From Paenibacillus donghaensis (GTDB lineage Bacteria; Bacillota; Bacilli; Paenibacillales; Paenibacillaceae), in NCBI RefSeq assembly GCF_002192415.1, contig NZ_CP021780.1, positions 3,844,001 to 3,908,000 of the forward strand: a DNA stretch of 64,000 nucleotides, given 5' to 3'. Both the position numbers and the translations under genes were made by a program. Positions within the stretch are counted from its first letter, which is position 1; every line of letters starts with the position of its first letter. Below, piece by piece: positions 26,269 through 36,397 of the stretch. The notes beneath the pieces were generated by a model. The model had not been told where the DNA came from. It was given only the letters and a program-made list of their open reading frames with translations, and searched no databases.

Positions 26269-28182
26269 TTACTGTGAAACCGGAGTGAGGCGGATGTAAT
26301 CCAGTTCAGCATAACCTGTTGTTCCTTTGGACAGGCGGATGGCATTGGCACCGTTGTTCAAATGGACTGTGGTTGTCACCGTGCCGAATTGTCCCCATCC
26401 CGCAGTGGCCGGATAGCTGAGGGTCTGCACCGCGCCATTATTAATGTTCAAGCTCTGGGTCGACAGCGTTCCCGTCCCGTTGGCATAACGGATCTCCAGG
26501 TTATAAGGACCTGCGCCCGCTGCCTGAACAGCGAATTGAACGTAGCTGTCCGTATAATCAATCTGCCCTACATATTTGCCAGCCGAAGCTCCAGCCGCTT
26601 CATTAACGTTGGCATTATTCACTGTCGCGCTTTCTGCTTCGTATAAGGCAGCTGGAGTCGTACCTCCTCCGAGATTGAGCACGAAGGACTTCAGAACAGG
26701 CGCACTCGCCTCATCATAGTCTCTCAGCTTGACCGTAAAGTTATAGGTGGACTGTGGCAACCCAGATGCCACAGTCCCGCTGATCACCCCGGTAAAGCGG
26801 TTTAATGAAAGACCGGGCGGCAGGCTTCCGCTCTCCAGCGTCCAATCATAGAACGGCACCCCACCCTTGGCCGCAAGCTGTGCAGTATAACTCTGCCCTA
26901 GAGTTCCGTTCGGGATCGTACTCGTCGTAATCGAAGGCGCCAGGAACGGAGTCAGATTCTTATTCAGCTTCCAGCCTGCATTCTCCGCGATCAGCAGGGA
27001 GAGCTTGGTCGGCAGCCATCTTCGGGTAGGAAAAAGATGGTTCCAGCCCCCGCTCTGCCCGCTGATCCGATCCCAGCTGGCCTGATCGCCGGGAATGTGA
27101 TAGCTGTTATCCAGTTTCACGGCATGGCCCTGGTAAGCTATCACTTCCGGATCATTGGTCCCGTTGCTGTTGTAATATGCAACCATTCCGGGCCAACTGT
27201 CGCTGTAAGCGAAACCGTGGCCAAATTCATGCATGATCAGGCCGTAGACATCGGTCACCTGGCTGAGGTCTGTCTTATACCAATCGTCGTCGTTGATCGA
27301 AGTAAAGACGTTCGCATTCGCGTAGAAATCAAGGGCTGTCCCCAAGGAACGGTGCAGATTCCCAGGCGCATTGACTCCATTGATTTTGTGATATTTGCCG
27401 TTGTTGGAGGACCAGCCCGTGGAGTAAGGATCATTGATGCCCCGCAGGAAGATCCACTCGCCCTTAAAAGGAGCATTGTTACTTACCGTTGTGTTGCCGT
27501 TAAAATTATCGTTTGGCACAATATTGACCTCGTCTCCGGCGGGAACCGTATCAAAGGGCGAAATATCCAAAAAGTAGAAATAATCCTTGATCGCCCGCTC
27601 TGCGGCAGCCCGGGTTCCGGGATCGTCAAAATAATGATTGACGGTGTCATAACGGTAATCAAACACGAGCGGAAACGAGCTGTCTGTATTATCGTCCTGA
27701 TCAAGGACCCGGATCGGCATCGTCTGGGTTCTCGTACTGCCATTGTTATCACGGATTTGCATAGAAAGCGTATAGTTCTCTATACTTCCTGCAGCTCCCA
27801 CCCGGTCAGGAGCAATTTCGAGCAGAAAGTTCTTGGACTCGGCTGCGTTGGTGAACTTCAGCGTCTTGGTCGCCCCACCCGCGGACAGGGTACTGGGCAA
27901 ATCCATCATCAGCCGGGAAGAGCCTTCGGCCTGCAGGGTTACCGTAACGGGATATACAGCGTTCGCCGGGGGCTTAACCGTGAGTTTGATATAGGGATTC
28001 GCCAGATAACCCTGCCAGTCTACCAGATCAATCCCATATCCGTTCACCTCTCGTTCGAATATATCTATCACTGACAGCTCGTTGGCAGCAGCGGCGCTGA
28101 CCTTGCTTCCTGCCGCTCCATTCACAAATGTCAAACCCAATACCATGGTGGAGCACAACAGCAAGCTGATTCCTCTTCGCAT
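26269..28182 (-). CDS. Secreted zinc metallopeptidase-like protein with Ig-like and carbohydrate-binding modules
   Basis: This 637-residue exported protein starts at [33 protein letters not shown], a clear signal peptide, with TGGAGG at good spacing. The central domain holds HEFGH at residues 318-322 ([14 protein letters not shown]), a gluzincin/metzincin-like zinc site. It continues with a putative Ig domain (about 415-500, [20 protein letters not shown] and [17 protein letters not shown]) and a C-terminal CBM6/35-like module (about 513-630, [26 protein letters not shown]). The substrate may be a glycoprotein or wall-associated protein, held by the sugar-binding module. It follows the DUF5695-like gene by 73 bases. 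Confidence 0.75.
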   Translation of the reverse strand: MRRGISLLLCSTMVLGLTFVNGAAGSKVSAAAANELSVIDIFEREVNGYGIDLVDWQGYLANPYIKLTVKPPANAVYPVTVTLQAEGSSRLMMDLPSTLSAGGATKTLKFTNAAESKNFLLEIAPDRVGAAGSIENYTLSMQIRDNNGSTRTQTMPIRVLDQDDNTDSSFPLVFDYRYDTVNHYFDDPGTRAAAERAIKDYFYFLDISPFDTVPAGDEVNIVPNDNFNGNTTVSNNAPFKGEWIFLRGINDPYSTGWSSNNGKYHKINGVNAPGNLHRSLGTALDFYANANVFTSINDDDWYKTDLSQVTDVYGLIMHEFGHGFAYSDSWPGMVAYYNSNGTNDPEVIAYQGHAVKLDNSYHIPGDQASWDRISGQSGGWNHLFPTRRWLPTKLSLLIAENAGWKLNKNLTPFLAPSITTSTIPNGTLGQSYTAQLAAKGGVPFYDWTLESGSLPPGLSLNRFTGVISGTVASGLPQSTYNFTVKLRDYDEASAPVLKSFVLNLGGGTTPAALYEAESATVNNANVNEAAGASAGKYVGQIDYTDSYVQFAVQAAGAGPYNLEIRYANGTGTLSTQSLNINNGAVQTLSYPATAGWGQFGTVTTTVHLNNGANAIRLSKGTTGYAELDYIRLTPVSQ

Positions 28183-28255
28183 ACAGATTGCCTCCATTTC
28201 TTGAACAGATCTGAACTTGCACTGACTTGCACTGATTTCCTGCAGCTTCCCCTAG

Positions 28256-31200
28256 TTATGGATTGGCAACAGGTACTTCTGGAGCTTCTGGAGCTTCTGG
28301 AGTTTCAGCAGACTCGGGAGTTTCGCTGCCGGAAGCAGATTCATCTTCAGGAACAACCGGCTCATCCTTATCAGTTGGCTGCTGACCCTCCAGCTCTTCA
28401 AGCGGCTTCTCGGAGGCTTCAGGCTGAATCAACGAGTCTTCCTCTGAAGAAATACCCGACGGCTGTGTCCCTCCGAACAGAGCGGTAATCTCGGAAGCGC
28501 TGAGCGCACGGCTGTAGATGTTGAAATCATCCACGGCTCCATTCAGATTCGGATCATCGAACTGGGATTTGCCGATATAATTCTGGCTGGTAGACCCCAG
28601 GCTGGAGGGCTTCAGGGTCATCCCTGTATTGACCGCTACTTGCACCCCGTCAACATAGAGCCGTCCAGTCGTGCCGGAAAGTGTCACAGCCACATGCTTC
28701 CATTGTCCTGTTGCCAGCGGTGAGGATGATGTAAGCTGCTGTTCACTGCCATTACCCTCACTCGTAATGGCAAACCTCATTCCCCCGCCTTCGCCGCTCT
28801 GTGGGGCCAGGAACATATAGCTGTCCGTTCCCGTTCCAAAATCAAAGATCCGGGACCAGTCGCTGTTGGCGGTAATCTTCACCCAGGCGGAAACCGTAAA
28901 ATCGTTAAGCTGGCTGACTACACCGGACGGAAGAGAAGCATAAGCACTGGTACCGCTCAGATTCAGCGCATTGTTGGCTCCGGAGCGTCCGCTCCCCCAG
29001 GAAGTGGTCCCTGTCAGCGTTGCATGGTTGTTGCTGCCGGAAGAGTCAGACACTGTGACTCCGGAAGACTGATTCATGTTATATTTCACAATGATGCTGG
29101 GCGAGGGAATAACCGTGCCTTGCTGTACTTTGATTTCATAGCTCGCGGCTGTGCCAATGTTCAGACTGGCCGTTGCAGGTTGTCCACTGACCGCTGTGAA
29201 GCTTCCAGAAGCCGCATTGTTGACAGTTACGTTATACGTGCCGGGAGCCATTCCGCTGAAGGTCACCTTCGTCGAATGAGCTGTACCCGGTGTAGCATTG
29301 GTGAGTGTGAAGCTGGCACTGTTCTTCGCTTTGGCTACCGTTGCCGAGGTGTATCTGTCACGCCCCAGCTCCATGCCCCATTTCTCCGTAATCAGGTTCA
29401 GGCGCTGGAATACACCGTCCTTAGGAGTGACCACATAGCTGGTGCCATTGTCCGTAACTTCACAGCCATATCCATATACGCCGAAGATAGGGTCTACAGC
29501 CACATCTGAGCTAAGCAGTTTAATGGCTCCGAACAACCCTAAATCCGCTTCTCCAGACATGCCTCTCCAGCCATTGAACAGGGGACCGTTATCCAGACCC
29601 AGAGCTCCATTATTGCCCTTCATAGCCTGGTAGGTCCAGGACACCGCGCCGATATCAGCAGGGTCCGAGCTGATCTGTCCCGAATTGATGGCGCTCAGGT
29701 TCGCAAGCTTCGCAGCATAAGTCAGACGCTGCTCGTATTCCGGTGACGTGGAGTGGTTGCGCACCCAATCATCCATTGCCGTTCCGGCCAGTGAAGCCGT
29801 GTACTGGAACTGCCACCAAGGCTCCCCGTTGATGGTAACCGGGTCGGAGTGATAATACCAGACTGGCATTTTTCCCCGGACGGCCCGGGTCTTGGTGTTG
29901 ATTTTGTTCTTGATGGTTGTATTGTTTTTCATCTTGGCGAGCATGTATACGGCTTCCTCACCGGTGTTGTCATAGTTGTATTCCGAGCCGTAAGGATAGG
30001 TTGTGTTGGCGAAATTATTGTATTTGGTGTTCATCTTGGCAATAATGTCATTCGCCTGAGTGGTGAAGCCTTCATCTTGCAGGGCTTTGATAATCTCTGG
30101 CGTGGTCACTTCGCCCATCAGGCCTGTGTTCCAGTTATAAGCCACCGGTCCGTCGTACAGTGCCTTCATGATATTGTAGGCCCGCAGCAGATAGGTTGAG
30201 CTAGGCTGGCTGTAGGTTACCAGACCGGGATAGAGCTTGGAAATCTTGTACATGCTGAAATACGTGTTGTAAATATGCGGGTAGGCATAGCCCCGGTAGG
30301 TCGGAGTTGTATTGGGTGGGGCCATAAGGAAATCGGGGACCAGATAATCGGTATGATGGTCAGCCATCAAATTGCCCCAAATCGCGGTTTCCAGATACTT
30401 GTCAACAGCCGTGACTTCTGTAGCTACCGGATTCTGCACATTTTTTTCGGCCAGGAACTGACCATGTGTATAGCCCCAGTCATCCCCCCAGCCCCAATAG
30501 CCGGCGAAATTATTGCGTTTGGAGTTGCTCTGCATCATCCAGTCATCGAACACCTTGTCACGGATATCCCCGGGTACATTCCATTGCTGTTTATCTACCA
30601 TAAATGTGGCATGACGCTGAAGTGAGGCAGCTACGGGTTCAATCGCATAGAACTGGAGTACGGTCTTCTCGTTGTTGCCATAATTTACGGTGATGTTATT
30701 CGGACCCATGCGGTTCATTCTTAGAGAATAGAGGTTGTGATTCCCGGCTGAGCTTCCAAGCGAGGTAAGCGTCGTTTCACCAGGATATTGCGCGGTTACA
30801 GAAGTGATCGTTTTGGTGGTGCGCAGGTCGAATTTGGCCGTCTGGTCCGTGGGAACAATCATGCCCGGCACGACAGCCACATCTACCAATCCTTCAGCGT
30901 ACAGCTTGTCCTGAATGGATTGTTCAGTGGGTGCCTTGAAGAACTTGAACGCATACGTCTTGCTTGCTCCCGGTGCCAGCGTCAGGCTGGTGCTGGGGAG
31001 ATAACCTCTGCCCGTGCTTTTGATTACGTTAGAGTGAATGTAATAGACGGACAGTCCTTCCACCCAACCGCCCTGATCCCCCGCCCATTTGCTTCCGGGA
31101 TGATCTTGAATACGCCAGTTGTCCATATATTCGAACCCGGCTCCAGTCGAAGCATCCGGCATCAGCAGCAGGGAAGGCCCAATCCCGCTTGGCCTCTGGG

Positions 31201-31816
31201 CGGTTACATAAGAGCTGTTATTCCCAATGAAGGATTGGGTAACCACACGCGTTTCGTAAATCTGTTCATCACTTCCGCCAGTCCAGAATTCATTGAACGG
31301 AAGCGGAAGCCCGAGGTCGCCAATCTCCAGCGTCTGATTGCTTGTGTTCGTCAGCTGGATATTCCAATGCAAGTAATCGCTTACAAGAGAATACGATTCA
31401 TTTACCCGGAAATTGCGGATGCCCTCACTGTTGGCGGAATTCTGGTAGGTTATATTGACGGTATTGCCGGACTGGCTTTGGGTGCGGGCATCGGCGGATT
31501 TGCTTGTCCAGGCTTTAGTCCAGGCCCCATTGTTCAGGCGGTACGTAAACATTAATTCACCCAGCCATTGATGATCGCTCGTATTCTGGTTAGGGGCATT
31601 GCTGCTGTTCATGACATAATTCGTGGGGAAATTGTCGCCGGTCAGTTTCAGACTGGAAATATCACCATGGGTTCCGGTACTGATATTAAATGTGCTGTTT
31701 GACAAGGTGTAGGCGGACACTGGCTGAGCAAACCATAAGAAGCTTAAGGCAGTGGCTATAAACGCCGTGCTTAATAGGGTTCTTTTTTTGAAGAAAACTT
31801 GAATATTTCGCGACAT
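28256..31816 (-). CDS. Large secreted protein: DUF5695-like domain plus LamG domain
   Basis: This 1186-residue exported protein has a signal peptide ending QPVSAY. Residues about 35-830 form a single domain that I match, with moderate certainty, to DUF5695. It has an N-terminal beta-rich part and a helical part with WGWGDDWGYTHGQF and NWNTGLMGEVTTPEIIKALQ, suggesting an (alpha/alpha) barrel of the glycoside hydrolase or lyase kind. Residues about 925-1115 are a LamG/concanavalin-like binding domain. The last 60 residues are an acidic Pro/Glu tail with short repeats (TPEAPEAPEV). A strong AAGGAGG site precedes the ATG. It lies 285 bases downstream of a YesM-type kinase gene, so the transporter and sensor may serve its products. 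Confidence 0.7.
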   Translation of the reverse strand: MSRNIQVFFKKRTLLSTAFIATALSFLWFAQPVSAYTLSNSTFNISTGTHGDISSLKLTGDNFPTNYVMNSSNAPNQNTSDHQWLGELMFTYRLNNGAWTKAWTSKSADARTQSQSGNTVNITYQNSANSEGIRNFRVNESYSLVSDYLHWNIQLTNTSNQTLEIGDLGLPLPFNEFWTGGSDEQIYETRVVTQSFIGNNSSYVTAQRPSGIGPSLLLMPDASTGAGFEYMDNWRIQDHPGSKWAGDQGGWVEGLSVYYIHSNVIKSTGRGYLPSTSLTLAPGASKTYAFKFFKAPTEQSIQDKLYAEGLVDVAVVPGMIVPTDQTAKFDLRTTKTITSVTAQYPGETTLTSLGSSAGNHNLYSLRMNRMGPNNITVNYGNNEKTVLQFYAIEPVAASLQRHATFMVDKQQWNVPGDIRDKVFDDWMMQSNSKRNNFAGYWGWGDDWGYTHGQFLAEKNVQNPVATEVTAVDKYLETAIWGNLMADHHTDYLVPDFLMAPPNTTPTYRGYAYPHIYNTYFSMYKISKLYPGLVTYSQPSSTYLLRAYNIMKALYDGPVAYNWNTGLMGEVTTPEIIKALQDEGFTTQANDIIAKMNTKYNNFANTTYPYGSEYNYDNTGEEAVYMLAKMKNNTTIKNKINTKTRAVRGKMPVWYYHSDPVTINGEPWWQFQYTASLAGTAMDDWVRNHSTSPEYEQRLTYAAKLANLSAINSGQISSDPADIGAVSWTYQAMKGNNGALGLDNGPLFNGWRGMSGEADLGLFGAIKLLSSDVAVDPIFGVYGYGCEVTDNGTSYVVTPKDGVFQRLNLITEKWGMELGRDRYTSATVAKAKNSASFTLTNATPGTAHSTKVTFSGMAPGTYNVTVNNAASGSFTAVSGQPATASLNIGTAASYEIKVQQGTVIPSPSIIVKYNMNQSSGVTVSDSSGSNNHATLTGTTSWGSGRSGANNALNLSGTSAYASLPSGVVSQLNDFTVSAWVKITANSDWSRIFDFGTGTDSYMFLAPQSGEGGGMRFAITSEGNGSEQQLTSSSPLATGQWKHVAVTLSGTTGRLYVDGVQVAVNTGMTLKPSSLGSTSQNYIGKSQFDDPNLNGAVDDFNIYSRALSASEITALFGGTQPSGISSEEDSLIQPEASEKPLEELEGQQPTDKDEPVVPEDESASGSETPESAETPEAPEAPEVPVANP

Positions 31817-32101
31817 GGATTAGCCTCCTTGTGAAACGATTATTCAGTATGATTTCTTCTCTCTAACTCTCTTAAACTCTTTGGCCAATGTGTGTATTCT
31901 CGCCCCTTTCCTTTGACTTGTCCCTATTTATATATCCTGCTGCCGCCTGAAAAGAGACAACCGGATAGGGATTGCTAAATATAGTACACAGTGATAGTTT
32001 TACTTTTTATTTCTTTAATACCATTTTTTGATAGTCTCTTTATTTCTAATCATACAGCTTTAATTATGAAAAAAAACAAACAATTTCAACTATATTTTTA
32101 A

Positions 32102-33961
32102 TTATTTCAACCTGCTTATTAAAGGAATCATTATAGTTACCACCGTTCCCCGACCCACTTCTGATTGAATCTGAATTTTTGCTTGTTCTCCATACATCAG
32201 ATTCAGCCGCTTCTTGACATTCCTGATCCCAATCCCCCCGCTATCCCGGATGATCAGGTCATTGATCTGCTCCTTGGTCATTCCTTTTCCATTGTCACAG
32301 ACGGCAAAATGCAGCTCTTCTCCGCATCTTTGGCCGGATATGATGATCCGACCGTCCTTTTCGAGCGTCTGCATATTATGAATGATTGCGTTCTCAACAA
32401 TAGGCTGAAGAAAAAGCTTGGGCACAACCGCCGATGAAGGCAAATCTCCCAACTGGTATTCCACCTCAAAAATCCCGGCATAACGTTTCTCCATAATATG
32501 TGTGTAACTCTTCAACCAGTTCAGGTCCTTCTCCAGCAGAACATCCTCCTGCCCATTGTTCACCGTATACTGCAGCATGGTAGACAAGCTTACAATCATC
32601 TGGCTGATCTCCGCTTCCTCCCGGTCCAGAGCCATCCAATTGATGATATTCAGTGTGTTATAGAGAAAATGGGGATTTAGTTGAAGATTAAGCGCCAGCA
32701 TCTCCGCTTCTTTCTCACGCCGTGTGCTCTTATAGTTCTCTTCAATTAATTCCGCTATCTTCTCGTTCATCTGGTTGTATTTCTTGATCAGAATGCGAAA
32801 CTCCAACTGTGACGGGTCCTGAATTTGGGTGGTGAAATCCCCGGCTCCCGTTTGCTGAATGGCCGCCATCATCTTTTTGATAGGTTGGGTCAGTCGATCT
32901 GAAATAAAATAGGAGATGGCGATCGAAAGAATGATCAGTACCAGGGTAACGAACAAGTCGGTATAGCTTACCGTGGGCAAATTACGCAGCAGCTGACGAT
33001 AGGGCACGACGTATACAGTTACCCACCCTGTGATGCCGGAAGCAGCATAACCAATCAGCACATCTTCTTCTCCCTCCCGGACCAGTGAGGTGCCGGAGAC
33101 AGTCTTGAATTGTTTGTACCACCCGTTCTCATCGGTCATGCCAAGACGTGAACTGTCCGGATGAGTTACAATCTGCCCCTCGCTTGACACCACGTAGAAA
33201 TATGACCCTTGAATAGTGGGTGTCTGCACCATATTCTGCCGGTAATACTCTTCATTGAAATTAATCAGCAGGACAGGCCGCTCCACTTCCGCAGGCCAGC
33301 TGCGGCTCACTCCGTCAATAATGGGAGAAATGTTGAGCAGACGTCCAGTGGAGAATACCATCCTGAATTTGGCGTCCATTCCGCTCAATTCCGGCTGTCC
33401 GAATATTCGGGTCAAATCGTAAGTCGGGAACCATTGCAGACTACCATCCGCCACGGCAATCTTGTCGTAAATATAAGAATTCACGAAACCACGCGGCGCT
33501 ACAGAAACAAACGGGGATGTGCTGGTGTAAGTTGTGCCTCCCCCGCTGAAGCTGTAGTAACTGGTAACAAGCTGGACTGTATAGAAATCCTGCTCGTTTC
33601 TGAAATATTTGTCCAGAATAGCGGAAGCCTGCCGGTCCATTTGCAGCAGCTCCATGTCAGTCTGCGGTTTCTCCCGATCAAACAGACGGAACAAATCCGG
33701 ATCTGAAATGAGGTCGATGGTTCTGGACTCGATCGTATTCAACAGCAAATCGCTGATCTCGGTTTTCTTTTTCACGATCTCCAGTATGCTGTCTTCGGCG
33801 TTGCTGACAATAATGTCTGAGCTGGTCTTATAATGAATGATGGCGTTAGTGATGGAAGGGATGGAAATCAGCAGCACAAAGCAGAGGATCAGCTTGGTTC
33901 TTAACTTCATGGTTTTCCACATATTCTCGAACATTCCATGTCTTAATCGGGTTCTGAGCAT
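32102..33961 (-). CDS. Sensor histidine kinase, YesM type
   Basis: This 619-residue membrane kinase has helices at about 19-41 and 333-353 that enclose an extracellular Cache-like domain, then a HAMP linker (SDRLTQPIKKMMAAIQQTG). The His_kinase domain carries the phosphorylated His431 in LQLNPHFLYNTLNIINW. The ATP-binding part has IVENAIIHN, CDNGKGM and GGIGIRNVKKRL. GGAGGAAGC precedes the ATG at 33961. It lies 45 bases after its partner YesN-type regulator and closes the transporter-regulator operon starting at 38808. In this class, sugars taken up by the linked importer are usually the signal. Confidence 0.92.
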   Translation of the reverse strand: MLRTRLRHGMFENMWKTMKLRTKLILCFVLLISIPSITNAIIHYKTSSDIIVSNAEDSILEIVKKKTEISDLLLNTIESRTIDLISDPDLFRLFDREKPQTDMELLQMDRQASAILDKYFRNEQDFYTVQLVTSYYSFSGGGTTYTSTSPFVSVAPRGFVNSYIYDKIAVADGSLQWFPTYDLTRIFGQPELSGMDAKFRMVFSTGRLLNISPIIDGVSRSWPAEVERPVLLINFNEEYYRQNMVQTPTIQGSYFYVVSSEGQIVTHPDSSRLGMTDENGWYKQFKTVSGTSLVREGEEDVLIGYAASGITGWVTVYVVPYRQLLRNLPTVSYTDLFVTLVLIILSIAISYFISDRLTQPIKKMMAAIQQTGAGDFTTQIQDPSQLEFRILIKKYNQMNEKIAELIEENYKSTRREKEAEMLALNLQLNPHFLYNTLNIINWMALDREEAEISQMIVSLSTMLQYTVNNGQEDVLLEKDLNWLKSYTHIMEKRYAGIFEVEYQLGDLPSSAVVPKLFLQPIVENAIIHNMQTLEKDGRIIISGQRCGEELHFAVCDNGKGMTKEQINDLIIRDSGGIGIRNVKKRLNLMYGEQAKIQIQSEVGRGTVVTIMIPLISRLK

Positions 33962-34006
33962 GCTTCCTCCAAACGGTTCCCGAGCCCGGGCTGCCGGTCA
34001 TTTAGT

Positions 34007-35545
34007 TTAAATTTCAGTCAGGCTGCGTATCAGGGAACGATATTCCTCCGGTGTGAGCGCTGTTTCTTTTTTGAACACCCGATTGAAATACTTCACATCA
34101 TGATACCCTAGCTGTTCAGCGATCCGGTACACCTTCGCATTCGAATGCGTCAGCAGTTCTTTGGCCTTGTTCAGCCGGAGTCCGGTTACATATTGATTGA
34201 ACGTCACGTTCACCCGGCTCTTAAATAACTGGCAGAAATAACTGGGGTTGAAATGAAACCTGGCGGCGACTGTTTCCTGCGACAAGTCTTCCATGTAATG
34301 ATTGTCTATATAAGTGAGGCACTGTGTCATCACCTTGTCCTTGGGGTCCCGCTTCGCTTCCGCCACAGTTCGGGCAATATCCTCCAGAAGATCTGTGGAA
34401 GAGGCTATCAATTCCTGATACCCGCCAATCCCGTCCTTAAGACCGGAAGCGCGCCGGAGCAGCGCTGCTTGCGTATTCGCCCGCAAGATCTCCAGATCAT
34501 AAATCACTTGAAACAGAAGCTGCGTTACTTCCCTTATCAGCACTTCGGGCAGCGGCGGCGCCTCTTCTCCAAGCATGCGGCAGATCACCTTCTCTACAGT
34601 GACTTCCAAGCTATGGTGGCCGTCCCAGCCAGCGACTGCCTCCCCCAGCAGTCCCGCCAGCCTGGAGTCGGAAATGAGCACCCGGCTGATATCCAGCCGG
34701 CATTCCTTGGCCAAATAGACTGTGGATTCACCTGCCTGTGCATAGAAGCCGCACATCGCAGCAATCCGGGCTTCGTCGTAAGCTTCAGTTACATTGCCAT
34801 TTAAAGGGTCTGTATAATCGCTGATGCCCACGTTCATCTCCAGCCGAACAAGCGCCTGAGTCAAATCCGAATCCAGCGGCAATTGGCTTGCCACAATCAG
34901 CAGGTGCGGCTCCCGGCGGCAAGCAAATCCGGTGCGCAGGCCATAAGGCTGCAGCAGCGCCATCACAGATTCCGGTGTCCTGACCTCTTTCGTGCAGATA
35001 ACCAGCAGGCAGCCACTGCCGCGGAAGCCGAGAATCCGGATTAATTCTTCGTGATCTTCCGCTGCAGCAAGCGTACCTTCAATCCACTCATTCAGGAGCC
35101 GGTGTTGAAATGCCGGCTCTGCGGCATCCAGCCTGACTGCAAGCCGCTCATATTCCTGCAGCGCGTTGAACTCCTGTTCCAGGCTTTTCTCCATTCTCTC
35201 CAGCACCGAGATGAATTTGCCTGTATCCAGCGGCTTCAGCATATATTCAAACGATCCCAGACTCATCGCTTGCTGCGCATACTCGAAATGATTGTATCCG
35301 CTCAGATAAATTACCCGGCGCGGAGTTTGCGAAGGGGGAAGCTGCTCCAGAAAGTGCAGGCCATCCATCAATGGCATCCTAATATCAGAAATGATAATCT
35401 GGAAGCTGTGAATGCTGCATTGATCAAGCGCCTCCCGGCCATTTCTCGCTGTGCAGATTCCATATTCCGGACGCAGCCGGTGCAGCATATTGGACAGTCC
35501 GGTCAGATGCCCCGGCTCATCATCCACCAGCAAAATATCGTACAT
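34007..35545 (-). CDS. Response regulator with AraC-type output, YesN type
   Basis: This 512-residue protein has an N-terminal receiver domain (DILLVDDEPGHLTGL, phospho-acceptor Asp54 in IIISDIRMPLMDG, Lys in YMLKPLD) and a poorly conserved middle region of about 280 residues. The C-terminal AraC helix-turn-helix starts YMEDLSQETVAARFHFNPSYFCQLF and ends TALTPEEYRSLI. It is encoded between the permease and the kinase gene and would activate the linked transporter when phosphorylated. The gene order binding protein, permease, permease, regulator, kinase is common in Paenibacillus. Confidence 0.92.
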   Translation of the reverse strand: MYDILLVDDEPGHLTGLSNMLHRLRPEYGICTARNGREALDQCSIHSFQIIISDIRMPLMDGLHFLEQLPPSQTPRRVIYLSGYNHFEYAQQAMSLGSFEYMLKPLDTGKFISVLERMEKSLEQEFNALQEYERLAVRLDAAEPAFQHRLLNEWIEGTLAAAEDHEELIRILGFRGSGCLLVICTKEVRTPESVMALLQPYGLRTGFACRREPHLLIVASQLPLDSDLTQALVRLEMNVGISDYTDPLNGNVTEAYDEARIAAMCGFYAQAGESTVYLAKECRLDISRVLISDSRLAGLLGEAVAGWDGHHSLEVTVEKVICRMLGEEAPPLPEVLIREVTQLLFQVIYDLEILRANTQAALLRRASGLKDGIGGYQELIASSTDLLEDIARTVAEAKRDPKDKVMTQCLTYIDNHYMEDLSQETVAARFHFNPSYFCQLFKSRVNVTFNQYVTGLRLNKAKELLTHSNAKVYRIAEQLGYHDVKYFNRVFKKETALTPEEYRSLIRSLTEI

Positions 35546-35563
35546 GATGCTCCCCCTTTACCT

Positions 35564-36397
35564 TCAGCCTTTGATACCCGTCATCGCAATCCCTTCAATA
35601 AAATGGCGCTGGGCAATCAGAAAAACCAGCAGGGACGGAATCACAATAACCGCCGTCGCAGCCATCATCAGATTCCACTGGGCCGAATAAGAGCCTTGAA
35701 ACAGGGTCAGCCCCTGCATTAACGTATAGTTTCTCTCGGAAGTAATAAAAGCAAGCGGACCCAGATAATCATTCCAGCTCGCCAGAAAGGTCAGCAAACC
35801 AATTACAATCATCGCCTGTTTGGCAAGCGGCACAATAATCTGCCCGTAAATCCGAAGATGTCCGGCTCCATCCACCTTGGCCGCTTCATCCAGCTCACGC
35901 GGGATGCCAAGGAAGAATTGCCGCAGCAGAAAGATATTGAACACGCCTCCGCCAAACCAGGCAGGGGCTACCAGCGGAACGAAGGTATCCGTCAAACCCA
36001 GCGCGTTCCAGAATACATATTGCGGAATCATCACGACAAAGAAGGGAATCATCAGTCCGGTCAGAATAATTCCGAAGATCTTGTCCCGGCCCTTCCACTC
36101 CATACGTGAGAAGCTGTAAGCGCACAGGGAGCTGGAGAGCAGCACCCCTAGGATCGACAACGTCGTGATAAGCAGACTGTTCGCAAAGAAACGCCCAAAC
36201 GGGTAAGCATCCAAGGCCATTCGGAAATTATCCCAATGGAGAATTTCGGGAATAATCCTGGGCGGAATCTGATACAGTGCTCCGATATCAATCAGCGAAG
36301 TGCGGACCATCCATACAATTGGAAACAGGCAGAACAGGCTGCCCAGCACAAGCAGCAGGTAAACCAGTGATTTGGTTATCCATAAGTTTCGTCTCAC
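35564..36397 (-). CDS. Carbohydrate ABC transporter permease, MalG type
   Basis: This 277-residue inner-membrane subunit has six predicted helices. The first is SLVYLLLVLGSLFCLFPIVWMVRTSL. The EAA loop reads ELDEAAKVDGAGHLRIYGQIIVPLAKQA, and the C-terminus IEGIAMTGIKG is typical. It overlaps the partner permease gene by 4 bases and precedes the YesN gene by 18 bases. With the other permease and the binding protein it forms a CUT1 importer that lacks its own ATPase. Confidence 0.92.
   Translation of the reverse strand: MRRNLWITKSLVYLLLVLGSLFCLFPIVWMVRTSLIDIGALYQIPPRIIPEILHWDNFRMALDAYPFGRFFANSLLITTLSILGVLLSSSLCAYSFSRMEWKGRDKIFGIILTGLMIPFFVVMIPQYVFWNALGLTDTFVPLVAPAWFGGGVFNIFLLRQFFLGIPRELDEAAKVDGAGHLRIYGQIIVPLAKQAMIVIGLLTFLASWNDYLGPLAFITSERNYTLMQGLTLFQGSYSAQWNLMMAATAVIVIPSLLVFLIAQRHFIEGIAMTGIKG

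Noticed and set aside
27037..28074. 345-codon plus-strand open frame opposite the metallopeptidase gene
   Set aside because: The minus-strand gene has a signal peptide, zinc motif and recognised modules; the opposite frame has no motif and no ribosome site and is a shadow of codon bias.
30788..31555. 255-codon plus-strand frame opposite the DUF5695-like gene
   Set aside because: Shadow of a secreted protein gene with a clear signal peptide on the other strand.
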